In this document: positions 13,521 to 20,366 of the stretch, one piece after another
Position numbering within the stretch: the first letter of the stretch is position 1
Layout: every line of letters begins with the position of its first letter
Origin: JBBTIS01 sp038059855
GTDB taxonomy: Bacteria; Elusimicrobiota; Elusimicrobia; JACQPE01
Direction: 5' to 3'
DNA length: 20,366 bases
NCBI GenBank assembly: GCA_964357255.1
Contig: CAYHKQ010000048.1
Span: forward strand, 1-20,366
Made by a program: the position numbers and the translations under genes
The notes under the pieces: model-generated
The model's database searches: none
The model's input: only the letters and a program-made list of their open reading frames with translations
What the model was told of the DNA's origin: nothing

Positions 13521-14519
13521 TTATACCGCCAAAAGTTTTTCAGCGCGTTCGACAAGAAGGCGTTCCACCGCTTCCGAGGAGTGGCCGGAAATCTCAAAAC
13601 CCGCGGCGTTGCGATGCCCGCCGCCGCCAAAGCTCTCGGCGATGGCGGACACATCCACCAAGCCCCTGGAACGCAGGGAAACTGAAATCACTCCGTCTCC
13701 ACGAAACGGCTCCTCTTTAAGAAAAAAGGAAAGCTCAGCCTGTTCGGGAGCAAGGCCGTAATTGACGATATCCTCGGTCTGCGTGGCATGAAACTCAATT
13801 TCGGCGAAATCCTTCGCCGTGAGCCTCAGCATGGCCAGTTTTCCGCCGCAAAAAAACTTAAGGCTCTCCAAGGCCCGGCCCAGAAGCCTTAGATGCTCCA
13901 CGCTCTTAATAGTAAAAAGCCTCTCGGCGATCCTCGTGTGAGGAATACCGATTTTAAGCAAATCCGCTGCAATGCGATGAGTGAGCGGGCTTGTCATCGA
14001 ATACTGAAAACGCCCCGTGTCCGACACCATGCCGGCGTACAGCCAGGCAGCCTCGATTTTATTGGGTTTAAAACCGAACGCCTCGTAAAGCAAGTAAACC
14101 TGCTCAGAATTGGAAGAGGCCTTAGGACTAATCCAATTGATGTGGGCGAATCCCTTGCCTGTTTTGTGATGGTCAATGTTTACCGTCACTCGAAAATCCT
14201 CCGGCAAGGCGATGGAGCCGGCTCGCTCCGGGTTGGAGCACTCAAGGTAAATCGCGCAGTCGAGACCCTGCATATCGCCACGGCCGGCCGGGGCAATAAC
14301 CGCTTCCCAGCGGGGAAGAAACCGCATCTGATGGGGGATGGGACTGGCATTGGCCAGAACGACTTTTCTTTTGGGATCAAAGCGCTTGAGGAGCCCCGAA
14401 ATCGCCACTGAGGAGCCCAGGGTATCCGCGTCAGGCTTGACATGGCCCACGACGCCAAAACTTTTAGCCTGTCTGAAAACCTTAAGAAGCTCCTTGGGAA
14501 TACGGCCGTTAGATGACAT
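13521..14519 (-). CDS. nrnA: DHH/DHHA1 phosphoesterase (NrnA-type oligoribonuclease / pAp phosphatase)
   Basis: The 332-aa protein has a DHH domain with GHVKPDADTLGSS (His26, Asp30, Asp32) and the VNIDHHKTG motif (DHH 116-118), and a DHHA1 domain ending with GGGGHRNAAGF. This is the NrnA/RecJ-like architecture; NrnA degrades nano-RNA and dephosphorylates pAp in the cytoplasm. Its place between rbfA and truB is the common NrnA context. One feature stands out: in the motif II region (YLECSNPERAG) Glu93 occupies the position where family members usually have the metal-bridging Asp. The start is well supported: GAGG lies 7 bases upstream and overlaps the rbfA stop. Confidence 0.9.
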   Translation of the reverse strand: MSSNGRIPKELLKVFRQAKSFGVVGHVKPDADTLGSSVAISGLLKRFDPKRKVVLANASPIPHQMRFLPRWEAVIAPAGRGDMQGLDCAIYLECSNPERAGSIALPEDFRVTVNIDHHKTGKGFAHINWISPKASSNSEQVYLLYEAFGFKPNKIEAAWLYAGMVSDTGRFQYSMTSPLTHRIAADLLKIGIPHTRIAERLFTIKSVEHLRLLGRALESLKFFCGGKLAMLRLTAKDFAEIEFHATQTEDIVNYGLAPEQAELSFFLKEEPFRGDGVISVSLRSRGLVDVSAIAESFGGGGHRNAAGFEISGHSSEAVERLLVERAEKLLAV

Positions 14520-14528
14520 TGGCCGGCC

Positions 14529-14918
14529 TCATTGGTCTTTTTTTTCCATGGCCAACTTCTCCAAAATCCCGTAGATTCGGTCCGCGGATTCCAGGGAGAC
14601 GTCATGCTCAAAAATAAATTGCGGCAATCTCTTAATACGCAAACGCCGCCAAAGCCGGCGGCTTAATTCTGGGGCAAGCCCGCCAAGGGCCTCTTTAACC
14701 CGATTCGTCACTTCTTCCGGATCAGGGCTCATGGAAGATGGCGGGGTCCACGAAAAATAAACTTGAGCCTCGCCTAAATCCCTGCTCACCACAACGCGAG
14801 TCACCGTAATGAGAGCGCCGCCGGTTTTTCCCATTAAGGAATCCTGATATTCGGCCAAAATCAGGGAAATTTCCTCTTGCATCAGGCTTGAGACACGCCT
14901 CATCCGGTCTGGGAACAT
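14529..14918 (-). CDS. rbfA: 30S ribosome-binding factor A
   Basis: The 129-aa protein has the RbfA KH-like fold signature: an RVSSLMQEEISLILAEYQDS N-terminal helix, LITVTRVVVSRDLGEAQVYFS, then RVKEALGGLAPELSRRLWRRLRIKRLPQFIFEHDVSLESADRIYGIL. RbfA helps late 16S 5'-end processing and 30S maturation. It lies 7 bases after infB and 9 bases before nrnA, the usual order. The ATG at 14918 has no Shine-Dalgarno (a run of C precedes it). An ATG five codons downstream would leave the N-terminal helix intact and is an alternative start. Confidence 0.95.
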   Translation of the reverse strand: MFPDRMRRVSSLMQEEISLILAEYQDSLMGKTGGALITVTRVVVSRDLGEAQVYFSWTPPSSMSPDPEEVTNRVKEALGGLAPELSRRLWRRLRIKRLPQFIFEHDVSLESADRIYGILEKLAMEKKDQ

Positions 14919-14925
14919 AGGGGGG

Positions 14926-17229
14926 CTATTTCTGGGAAATTGACGCGGTGCTCATTTTTTTAAGCTCCTTGATCTGCTCAAGAGACTCGATGCGGTCGCC
15001 CTTTCGAGGGTTGTTATAGCCGCTCACGACAATCCCGCATTCAAGCCCCCTGATAACTTCGCGGACGTCTTCTTTGATTCTCTTGAGGCTGGTAATTTTG
15101 CCGTCCATGAGCTTATTGCCGTCCCGCAACACGCGGGCTACGCTGCCTTTGATCATTTTACCCTCGCTGACCAAGCACCCTGCCACGGATCCCACCCCGG
15201 AAACCTTAAAAGCGGCCAACACTTGGGAGGCGCCGAGCATTTTCTCCGTGATAATGGGGGTTAAAAGGCCCTCTAAAGCCGCCTTAATATCTTCCATCAG
15301 CTCGTAAATAATGGAATATTCTCGGATTTCAACGTTTTCTTTTTTCGCCTCTTCCTTGCCCCTGGGGTCCAAACCAACGCTAAACCCCAAAATAATAGCG
15401 TCGCTCGCCGCGGCCAAAAGAACGTCGGAAAGACTGATGGTGCCCACTCCGGAATGAATCACCGAAATCACCACTTCTTCATGGCGCAGTCTGGACAACT
15501 CGCCCACAATGGCTTCGAGCGATCCCTGGGTGTCCGCTCGCAACACAACCTTAAATTCTTTGACCAGGCCTTGCTCGATTTTTTCATGCAAATCTTCCAG
15601 GGTTAAATGGCGAGAGCTTTTTTTGCCGCGCACAGCATCCGCTTCCAATTTTCGTCGGCCGGCCAACTCTTTGGCCTGACGTTCATTCTTAGCCACAAGC
15701 ATACGCTCGCCGGCCAACGGCAGGTCCTCAAATCCCAACACCAAGACCGGTGTGGACGGGCCGACCTGGGTCAGCTTGACATTGTGATCATCAATCAACG
15801 CGCGCACGCGGCCCCAGGTCGAGCCGCAGATAAATGGATCGCCAACCCGAAGCGTGCCATCGCTCACTAGAATGGACACGACTGTGCCCCGCTTGGGATC
15901 TTTTCTCGCCTCTGTCACCGTGGCCACGGCCGGGCGCTTGGGGCTGGCCTTCAATTCCAAAAGTTCCGCCTCGATCAAAATCATCTCAAGCAGTTTTTCC
16001 AAATTAACCCTTCGCTTGGCGGACACCTCGACCATAACGGTCTTGCCGCCCCATTCCTCAGGTATCAATCCCAAATTAGAAAGCTCCTGCTTCAAGCGGG
16101 CGATATTCGTCTCGGGCTTGTCAATTTTATTGATGGCGACCACGATGGGAACGCCCCCTGCCTTGGCGTGATCAATGGCCTCGACGGTCTGCGGCATCAC
16201 GCCGTCATCCGCGGCCACCACAAGAATCACCAAATCCGTCACCTTAGCGCCACGGGCGCGCATCGCGGTAAAAGCCTCGTGGCCCGGCGTGTCCAAAAAT
16301 ACAATATCCCCCTTAGGGGTTTTCACGCGAAAAGCGCTGATACTCTGAGTAATGCCGCCGGCCTCTTTTTCCACGACATTCGTTTCGCGGATCGCATCGA
16401 GCAGGGTCGTTTTACCATGATCAACATGCCCCATAATGGTGACAATCGGCGCGCGGACGACCTTTTCATAAATCGCTTTCTCCTGCAGTTCAACCACCGC
16501 GGCCTCCGCGTCAAAAGCGCTGGGGAATTCGGCCTCATAGCCAAAATCATTAACTATCAGGCCGGCCACCTCCGGATCAAGCCGTTGATTGATGGTCGCC
16601 CACACGCCCAAGCTCATAAGCTTCTTGATTAAATCGGCAATACCCACATTGAGCCTTTGAGCCAAATCCTTAACCGTCAGGTCAGGCGTTAAAATAAGTT
16701 TCTTCTTTTGGGCCGGCACGGGCGCGGAAACGGAAGCCTTGCCTGCTAAAGGCACAGAGGACGCCGACGCGACTGGAGCGGTTATTGGTTGATGGGGACC
16801 GGACGCAAGGCTCTCTGGCGCCTTTTCTTTGCTTGCCTGCGTCGCTTCAGCCGCCGGCGCGGCGGCCCCCTGCGCAGAGCTTCGGGGACCCGGTTGCGCC
16901 TCAGGCGCGGCGGGAGCGATTGTTGGTTGCTGGGGACCGGGCGCAAGGCTCTCTGGCGCCTTTTCTTCTTTAACAGCCTCTTTAGCCCCTGCGGCCTTTT
17001 TAGCTTTTTCTTTTTTAACCGGAGCCGATTTTTTTAAAATCTGTTTCTTGGCGGTCCTGGGTTTTTTCTGGACCAGGGCCGCTTCCTTGATTTCCTTCAC
17101 AGCCTTGGTCTTTTTACCCTCGCCACGGACGGCAGGAGTTTGAACCGTTGTTTTCTTTTTTGGAACCGCCGGATCATCGGCGGCCGCTGCCGATTTTTTT
17201 AAAATCTGTTTGTCGGCTTTGCTAACCAT
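14926..17229 (-). CDS. infB: Translation initiation factor IF-2
   Basis: IF-2 is the GTPase that places fMet-tRNA on the 30S and drives subunit joining. ATG 17229 (MVSKADKQ) overlaps the nusA stop by 8 bases and gives 767 aa; the frame extends 15 codons further into nusA without signals. The order is: a Lys/Ala/Pro-rich disordered region (1-175), the IF2N domain (about 185-232), then the G domain with G1 GHVDHGKT at 267-274, DTPGH at 313-317 and NKID at 367-370, followed by domains II-IV. Switch I reads GGITQSISAF, with Ser where His is usual. The disordered part contains two copies of EKAPESLA-x-GP-x-QP (about 89-103 and 135-150) and two of KQILKKSA, signs of recent internal duplication. Confidence 0.96.
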   Translation of the reverse strand: MVSKADKQILKKSAAAADDPAVPKKKTTVQTPAVRGEGKKTKAVKEIKEAALVQKKPRTAKKQILKKSAPVKKEKAKKAAGAKEAVKEEKAPESLAPGPQQPTIAPAAPEAQPGPRSSAQGAAAPAAEATQASKEKAPESLASGPHQPITAPVASASSVPLAGKASVSAPVPAQKKKLILTPDLTVKDLAQRLNVGIADLIKKLMSLGVWATINQRLDPEVAGLIVNDFGYEAEFPSAFDAEAAVVELQEKAIYEKVVRAPIVTIMGHVDHGKTTLLDAIRETNVVEKEAGGITQSISAFRVKTPKGDIVFLDTPGHEAFTAMRARGAKVTDLVILVVAADDGVMPQTVEAIDHAKAGGVPIVVAINKIDKPETNIARLKQELSNLGLIPEEWGGKTVMVEVSAKRRVNLEKLLEMILIEAELLELKASPKRPAVATVTEARKDPKRGTVVSILVSDGTLRVGDPFICGSTWGRVRALIDDHNVKLTQVGPSTPVLVLGFEDLPLAGERMLVAKNERQAKELAGRRKLEADAVRGKKSSRHLTLEDLHEKIEQGLVKEFKVVLRADTQGSLEAIVGELSRLRHEEVVISVIHSGVGTISLSDVLLAAASDAIILGFSVGLDPRGKEEAKKENVEIREYSIIYELMEDIKAALEGLLTPIITEKMLGASQVLAAFKVSGVGSVAGCLVSEGKMIKGSVARVLRDGNKLMDGKITSLKRIKEDVREVIRGLECGIVVSGYNNPRKGDRIESLEQIKELKKMSTASISQK
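16770..16970. repeat. Internal direct repeat in the infB linker
   Basis: Two copies of a segment containing GGGGACCGG and CGCAAGGCTCTCTGGCGCC followed by TTTTCTT, about 138 bases apart (near 16793-16832 and 16931-16969), encode the duplicated EKAPESLA-x-GP-x-QP peptide. They are nearly identical at the DNA level, so the duplication is recent or maintained by gene conversion. Confidence 0.7.
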
Positions 17230-18355
17230 TGGACTGGGCTGATTTTTCAGGCAACGCGCCCCCTGCCGGATCAACGCTCGCGCTCACGAGCGCCGTCGCC
17301 GCTAAAACAGGCGCCTGGGCCGCGACCGGGATCACCGTTAAATTCCATCCCGTAAGTTCCATGGCGAGTTTAAGATTCAATCCGTCCTTGCCGATAGCGC
17401 CCGCCGCTTGATCCGCAGGGACAATCATCCGCGCTATTTTCTTCTCGGTATCCTCGATTTCAACGCTCGTCACCTTGGCGGGGGCCAAAGCCGCAATCAG
17501 CAATGTTTCAATTTTTTCGCTGAACGCGACCAAATCAATTTTTTCGCCGTGCAATTCTTCGATCACGGGACGAATCCGGGTCCCTTTAATTCCAACGCAG
17601 GCGCCCACGGGATCAACGCTGGAATTGGTGGAACGCACCAAGACCTTGCTACGGAATCCCGCCACGCGCGCCACGCCCATAATTTCAACCGTGCCATCAT
17701 GAACCTCGGGCACCTCCAAACGCAACAGGCATTTGACGAAGCCCGCAAAGGAACGCGAGAGATAAACCTGGGGACCCTTGGGCGAAAGCTCCACGGCGCG
17801 AACCAAGGCTTTAATAGTCTGGCCGACCGCAAAGCGTTCCCCTGGAATCTGATCTTCCTTCCTTAGGATGGCCTCAATTTTTCCGAGGCTGACATAAACC
17901 GTTTTGTCCTGCCCGTAGCGGTAGACAGACCCCACCACCGTCAAACTTTCCTGCTTCTTAAAATCCCGAAAAAGATTTTCCTTCTCCACCTCGCGCAATT
18001 TCTGCAAAATCACCTGCTTGGCCGTTTGCGCGGCGATGCGGGAAAAATCGCCCGTGTTCACGGGCATCAATACCTCCGCGTCAAAGACGGCGTTCGCGTC
18101 CACCTTGCCGGCATCGGCCAATGTCACCTCGACGACGGGGTCCTGAACCCTGGCCACCACGCGCTTGGTCAAAAAAGCGCGAATTTCACCCGTCTGAGAG
18201 TCCATGGAACACTGAGCCGGAACCTCCCGCCCAAGATGTTTATGAAGCGCGCAAACCACGGCGCCCTCGATCAGACGCAAAATTTCCTCGCGGGGAATCC
18301 CCTTGTCCTTCTCGATCGTTTCTAAAAGTTGAATAAAGTCGCTTTTCGAACTCAT
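17222..18355 (-). CDS. nusA: Transcription termination/antitermination factor NusA
   Basis: ATG 18355 follows GAGGT at a five-base spacing and the rimP stop by one base, giving 377 aa. The frame reaches 18430 inside rimP without support. The order is an N-terminal RNA-polymerase-binding domain (about 1-125), S1 (about 135-205), KH1 with the GIKG loop at 255-258, and KH2 with GKDG at 322-325, then a 30-residue Ala/Pro-rich tail. There are no C-terminal acidic repeats of the E. coli kind. NusA modulates pausing, termination and antitermination and probably controls its own operon. Some KH1 residues are family-typical (DPVGACVGIKGTRIRPVIEELHGEKID). Confidence 0.96.
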   Translation of the reverse strand: MSSKSDFIQLLETIEKDKGIPREEILRLIEGAVVCALHKHLGREVPAQCSMDSQTGEIRAFLTKRVVARVQDPVVEVTLADAGKVDANAVFDAEVLMPVNTGDFSRIAAQTAKQVILQKLREVEKENLFRDFKKQESLTVVGSVYRYGQDKTVYVSLGKIEAILRKEDQIPGERFAVGQTIKALVRAVELSPKGPQVYLSRSFAGFVKCLLRLEVPEVHDGTVEIMGVARVAGFRSKVLVRSTNSSVDPVGACVGIKGTRIRPVIEELHGEKIDLVAFSEKIETLLIAALAPAKVTSVEIEDTEKKIARMIVPADQAAGAIGKDGLNLKLAMELTGWNLTVIPVAAQAPVLAATALVSASVDPAGGALPEKSAQSNG

Positions 18356-18356
18356 T

Positions 18357-18833
18357 TCATACCTCGATAATCGGGTCCAGGCAGGCCTTGGCAATCTGGT
18401 CATATCGAATATGCCAGCGCCCGGCGCCATCGGTCAACAAAATTTTACCCTCTTCCAATCCCTGCAAATAACCCGTCACCACTTTCTGGGTCGAACCCTC
18501 CATCGGTTCTTTAAGCTCGATGCGCGCGCGCTCGCCTAAAAAACGGCGATAATCTTTCTCTTTCGTCAGCGCTCGGCGCAGGCCGGGAGAAGAAACCTCG
18601 AGGCTATAGCTATGAGTGAGCATAGAACTCTCATCAAGCATCTGCCCCGCCTTGCGGCTGATCACAGAGCAATCCTCAAGCGTAACCCCCCTGCCTTCCT
18701 TGTCAAGAACCAGCCGAAGGGTCCAGCCCCCGGGCTCGGGCCTCCAATCCAGTTCCACCAAATCAAACCCCTCCTCCGTAATTATCGGGGACAAAAATTC
18801 CGTCAATTTTTCGCGCAATTCTATACAAGACAT
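18357..18833 (-). CDS. rimP: Ribosome maturation factor RimP
   Basis: The 158-aa protein shows the RimP pattern: LSPIITEEGFDLVELDWRPE and LRLVLDKEGRGVTLEDCSVISRKAGQMLDE in the N-terminal domain, the signature YSLEVSSPGLRRALTKEKDYRRFLG, and a C-terminal SH3-like domain ending with IRYDQIAKACLDPIIEV. RimP is needed for 30S assembly. It heads the nusA operon, as usual, and nusA starts one base after its stop. AGG lies only four bases before the ATG. A promoter-like sequence and a hairpin in the 78-base gap from the desulfurase suggest the operon can start here. Confidence 0.95.
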   Translation of the reverse strand: MSCIELREKLTEFLSPIITEEGFDLVELDWRPEPGGWTLRLVLDKEGRGVTLEDCSVISRKAGQMLDESSMLTHSYSLEVSSPGLRRALTKEKDYRRFLGERARIELKEPMEGSTQKVVTGYLQGLEEGKILLTDGAGRWHIRYDQIAKACLDPIIEV

Positions 18834-18855
18834 AACGCCTGATATTATTTTAGCA

Positions 18856-18885
18856 GTTTTAGGAATAGGTTATATGTTGCGTCAA
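18856..18885 (-). promoter_or_regulatory. Candidate promoter of the rimP-nusA-infB operon
   Basis: On the minus strand TTGACG (18880-18885, five of six) and TAAAAC (18856-18861, four of six) are 18 bases apart, ahead of rimP. It lies directly after the hairpin that follows the desulfurase gene. The match is moderate and AT-rich alternatives (TAATAT) lie nearby. Confidence 0.4.
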
Positions 18886-18907
18886 AACTTCCCCGAGGAA
18901 CGGGGAA
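18884..18907 (-). terminator. Hairpin after the cysteine desulfurase gene
   Basis: On the minus strand TTCCCCG, a five-base loop and CGGGGAA form a perfect 7-bp stem followed by G and four T. It begins a few bases past the desulfurase stop. The T-run is short, so it is at best a weak or partial terminator between that gene and rimP. Confidence 0.35.
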
Positions 18908-18911
18908 CGCG

Positions 18912-20063
18912 TCAGGGAAATTCCGCCTTACGCAAACGGGGGACCAGGCGCAAGAGAGCCTCCTCTGTTCGGTCCAGATCTTCTTGTGTAGTTTGGCGGC
19001 CCAGGGAAAACCTAATCGCGCCCTTCTGGCGGCTCAAGGGAAGGCCCATGGCCGCTAAAACGCGCGATGGTTTGGAGGAGCCCGAGGCGCAGGCGCTGCC
19101 CGTGGACACGGCAATTCCTTCCATGTCAAGGGCAATCGCCAAACTCTCCCCCTTGACCCCGGCGAAGGAAACATGGGAAACATTGGCTGTTCTGAAAACA
19201 GGATGGCCGTTGACCCAAGCGCCGCCACGAATATTTTTGATTGAAGCCTCAAAGCCGTCCCGAAGCGACGCGAGCCTCGCCGCGTGGTCATTTAAGTCCG
19301 CCAGGGCCAATTCACAGGCGGCCCCCAAACCCACGGCCTGGGCCACATTTTGCGTTCCTGAGCGGCGGCCGCCCTCATGATGACCGGGAACAAGGGGCCG
19401 GATTTTATGACCGGTTCTGACCCACAGGGCGCCGATGCCCTTGGTCGCGCCGAACTTATGACCGGAAATCGAAACCGTAGTGGCGCCCCATTTGCTTGCC
19501 TGAATCCAGGCTTTGCCGGCCGCCTGCACCGAGTCCACATGCAAAGGAACGCCAAACTCCCGAGCGATCGCGCCAATTTCCTCGATGGGCTGCAAGGTTC
19601 CCACCTCGTTATTAGCCTGCATCACCACAAGCAGGGCGGCGGTATTCAGGCGCTCGCGAACCTGGACAGGGTCAACGCGGCCAAACGGATCAACGCTTAA
19701 GTACTCGATTTGATAACCCTCCGCGGCCAATTGCTCCAAGAGCGCCCAAGCCGCGTCATGCTCAACCGGGGAGGCCAAAATCCGGCCCTGGCTGGGACGC
19801 AAGGACACTGTGCCGCGAATGGCCAAGGCATTGGCCTCCGACCCTCCGGACGTAAAAACAACCTCATCTGCGCGGAAAGCCCCAAAAAGCGTCGCCACCC
19901 GAGCCCTCGCCGCCTCCAACGCCGATGCAGCGTTCTGGCCCAGCCGATGAGCGCTCGATGGATTGCCGAACTCCTCAGACCAAAAAGGCCGCATAGCCTC
20001 CACCACCTCAGCCCGCGCCGGAGTCGTGGCATTATGATCGAGATAAATTCTAGACGACGCCAT
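18912..20063 (-). CDS. Cysteine desulfurase (NifS/IscS family)
   Basis: The 383-aa PLP enzyme takes sulfur from cysteine and passes it as a persulfide to Fe-S cluster or tRNA thiolation partners. Visible residues are YLDHNATTP at 7-15, TSGGSEANAL at 71-80, His102, the QANNEVG segment at 149-155, Asp177 in HVDSVQ, the PLP-binding Lys203 in SGHKFG, the GTQN motif near 236, and the catalytic Cys325 in the long loop STGSACASGSSKPSRVL, which is the class I (IscS/NifS) type. GATKG replaces the commoner GPKG after the PLP lysine. No iscU or mnmA is in the window. The ATG has no Shine-Dalgarno. A MITE starts 32 bases upstream, so its promoter may have been affected. Confidence 0.94.
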   Translation of the reverse strand: MASSRIYLDHNATTPARAEVVEAMRPFWSEEFGNPSSAHRLGQNAASALEAARARVATLFGAFRADEVVFTSGGSEANALAIRGTVSLRPSQGRILASPVEHDAAWALLEQLAAEGYQIEYLSVDPFGRVDPVQVRERLNTAALLVVMQANNEVGTLQPIEEIGAIAREFGVPLHVDSVQAAGKAWIQASKWGATTVSISGHKFGATKGIGALWVRTGHKIRPLVPGHHEGGRRSGTQNVAQAVGLGAACELALADLNDHAARLASLRDGFEASIKNIRGGAWVNGHPVFRTANVSHVSFAGVKGESLAIALDMEGIAVSTGSACASGSSKPSRVLAAMGLPLSRQKGAIRFSLGRQTTQEDLDRTEEALLRLVPRLRKAEFP

Positions 20064-20095
20064 TGCATGGGAATTTTAACACAGAAAAAGATTTC

Positions 20096-20366
20096 GTAAT
20101 ACTTTAGCGGATTGAAGTTCGTCCTCCTGGGCGCTCACCCTTCGACAAGCTCAGGATGAGCGGGGTTTGTCCGTGGCGCAGCATAAGCCGCTCATGGTGA
20201 GCTTGTCGAACCATGAGCCAAGACCGCGGGAACGCTCACCCTTCGACAAGCTCAGGATGAGCGGGGTTTGTCCGTGGCGCAGCATAAGCCGCTCATGGTG
20301 AGCTTGTCGAACCATGAGCCAAGACCGCGGGAACGCCCATCCTTCGACAGGCTCAGGATGAGCGGG
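20096..20366. mobile_element. IS66-type MITE with tandem REP modules, cut by the window end
   Basis: The first 23 bases (20096-20118) are identical to the left terminal repeat of the element at 12587. The interior belongs to the same REP family. The right end is outside the window, so the target duplication (expected AAGATTTC from 20088-20095) cannot be checked. It fills the whole region upstream of the cysteine desulfurase; no gene is seen in these 271 bases. Confidence 0.8.
20133..20366. repeat. 101-bp tandem REP-pair repeat
   Basis: Units 20133-20233 and 20234-20334 are nearly identical at a period of 101 bases, and a third diverged unit starts at 20335 and runs out of the window. Each unit holds two palindromes in opposite orientation (GCTCACCC/GGATGAGC and GCTCATGG/CCATGAGC) with complementary loops containing TTCGACAAGCTCA, separated by a spacer with GTTTGTCCGTGGCGCAG. 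This resembles the BIME arrangement of paired REPs. Confidence 0.88.

Noticed and set aside
13493..13654. 54-residue N-terminal extension of truB
   Set aside because: It overlaps the end of nrnA in another frame, and the TruB family begins at the VNKPxG segment directly after ATG 13492.
13893..14411. 172-codon open frame on the plus strand
   Set aside because: Antisense to nrnA, whose DHH motifs are clear on the other strand.
18616..19380. Long open frame (254 codons) on the plus strand
   Set aside because: It lies antisense across rimP and the cysteine desulfurase gene, both strongly supported, and its translation is Arg/Ser-rich with no recognisable motif.
20133..20366. Regular repeats that might be a CRISPR array
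   Set aside because: The 101-bp units are contiguous, spacers are identical between units, and palindromes are paired REP-like. No short repeats with unique spacers and no cas genes.

Overview
The window looks like a core-chromosome segment of a moderately GC-rich, Gram-negative-type bacterium. LolA (lipoprotein transport to an outer membrane), RodZ and FtsK point to a diderm rod. NusA is short, ending after its two KH domains. Several genes use TTG or GTG starts and many lack a clear Shine-Dalgarno sequence. I cannot place the organism firmly; a deep-branching lineage such as Elusimicrobiota is a guess. Layout: two plus-strand genes, a secreted proline-rich protein (95-1087) and a metal-dependent amidohydrolase (1121-2107), converge on a long minus-strand run that fills 2124-20063. 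Read in the direction of transcription, that run is: cysteine desulfurase; the classical translation/RNA block rimP-nusA-infB-rbfA-nrnA-truB-ribF-rpsO-pnp; an orphan biotin carrier protein accB and a small winged-helix protein; then the envelope/division block ftsK-lolA-rodZ-pgsA; and finally cutA and a GAF/HD-GYP cyclic-di-GMP phosphodiesterase. Many junctions overlap or touch (rimP/nusA, nusA/infB, ribF/rpsO, pnp/accB, wHTH/ftsK, lolA/rodZ, cutA/HD-GYP), which fits co-transcription and translational coupling. The most interesting content is a set of small non-coding mobile elements. Two complete copies (6109-6211 and 12587-12723) and one copy cut by the window end (from 20096) have terminal inverted repeats starting GTAA. 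The complete copies are bounded by exact 8-bp target duplications (AAATTTTC and ACATATTA). A GTAA terminus with 8-bp duplications is the signature of IS66-family transposition, so I read them as IS66-type MITEs. Their interiors carry REP-like palindrome pairs of two unrelated families. One copy sits in frame inside the lolA signal-peptide region and adds exactly 37 codons. Another split the stop codon of truB where truB and ribF had overlapped (GTGA); it gives truB a new C-terminus and places a promoter-like sequence in front of ribF. The third contains a 101-bp module in tandem. A fourth composite repeat (3631-3756) has perfect 14-bp inverted ends but no target duplication. No transposase, tRNA, rRNA or CRISPR array was seen.
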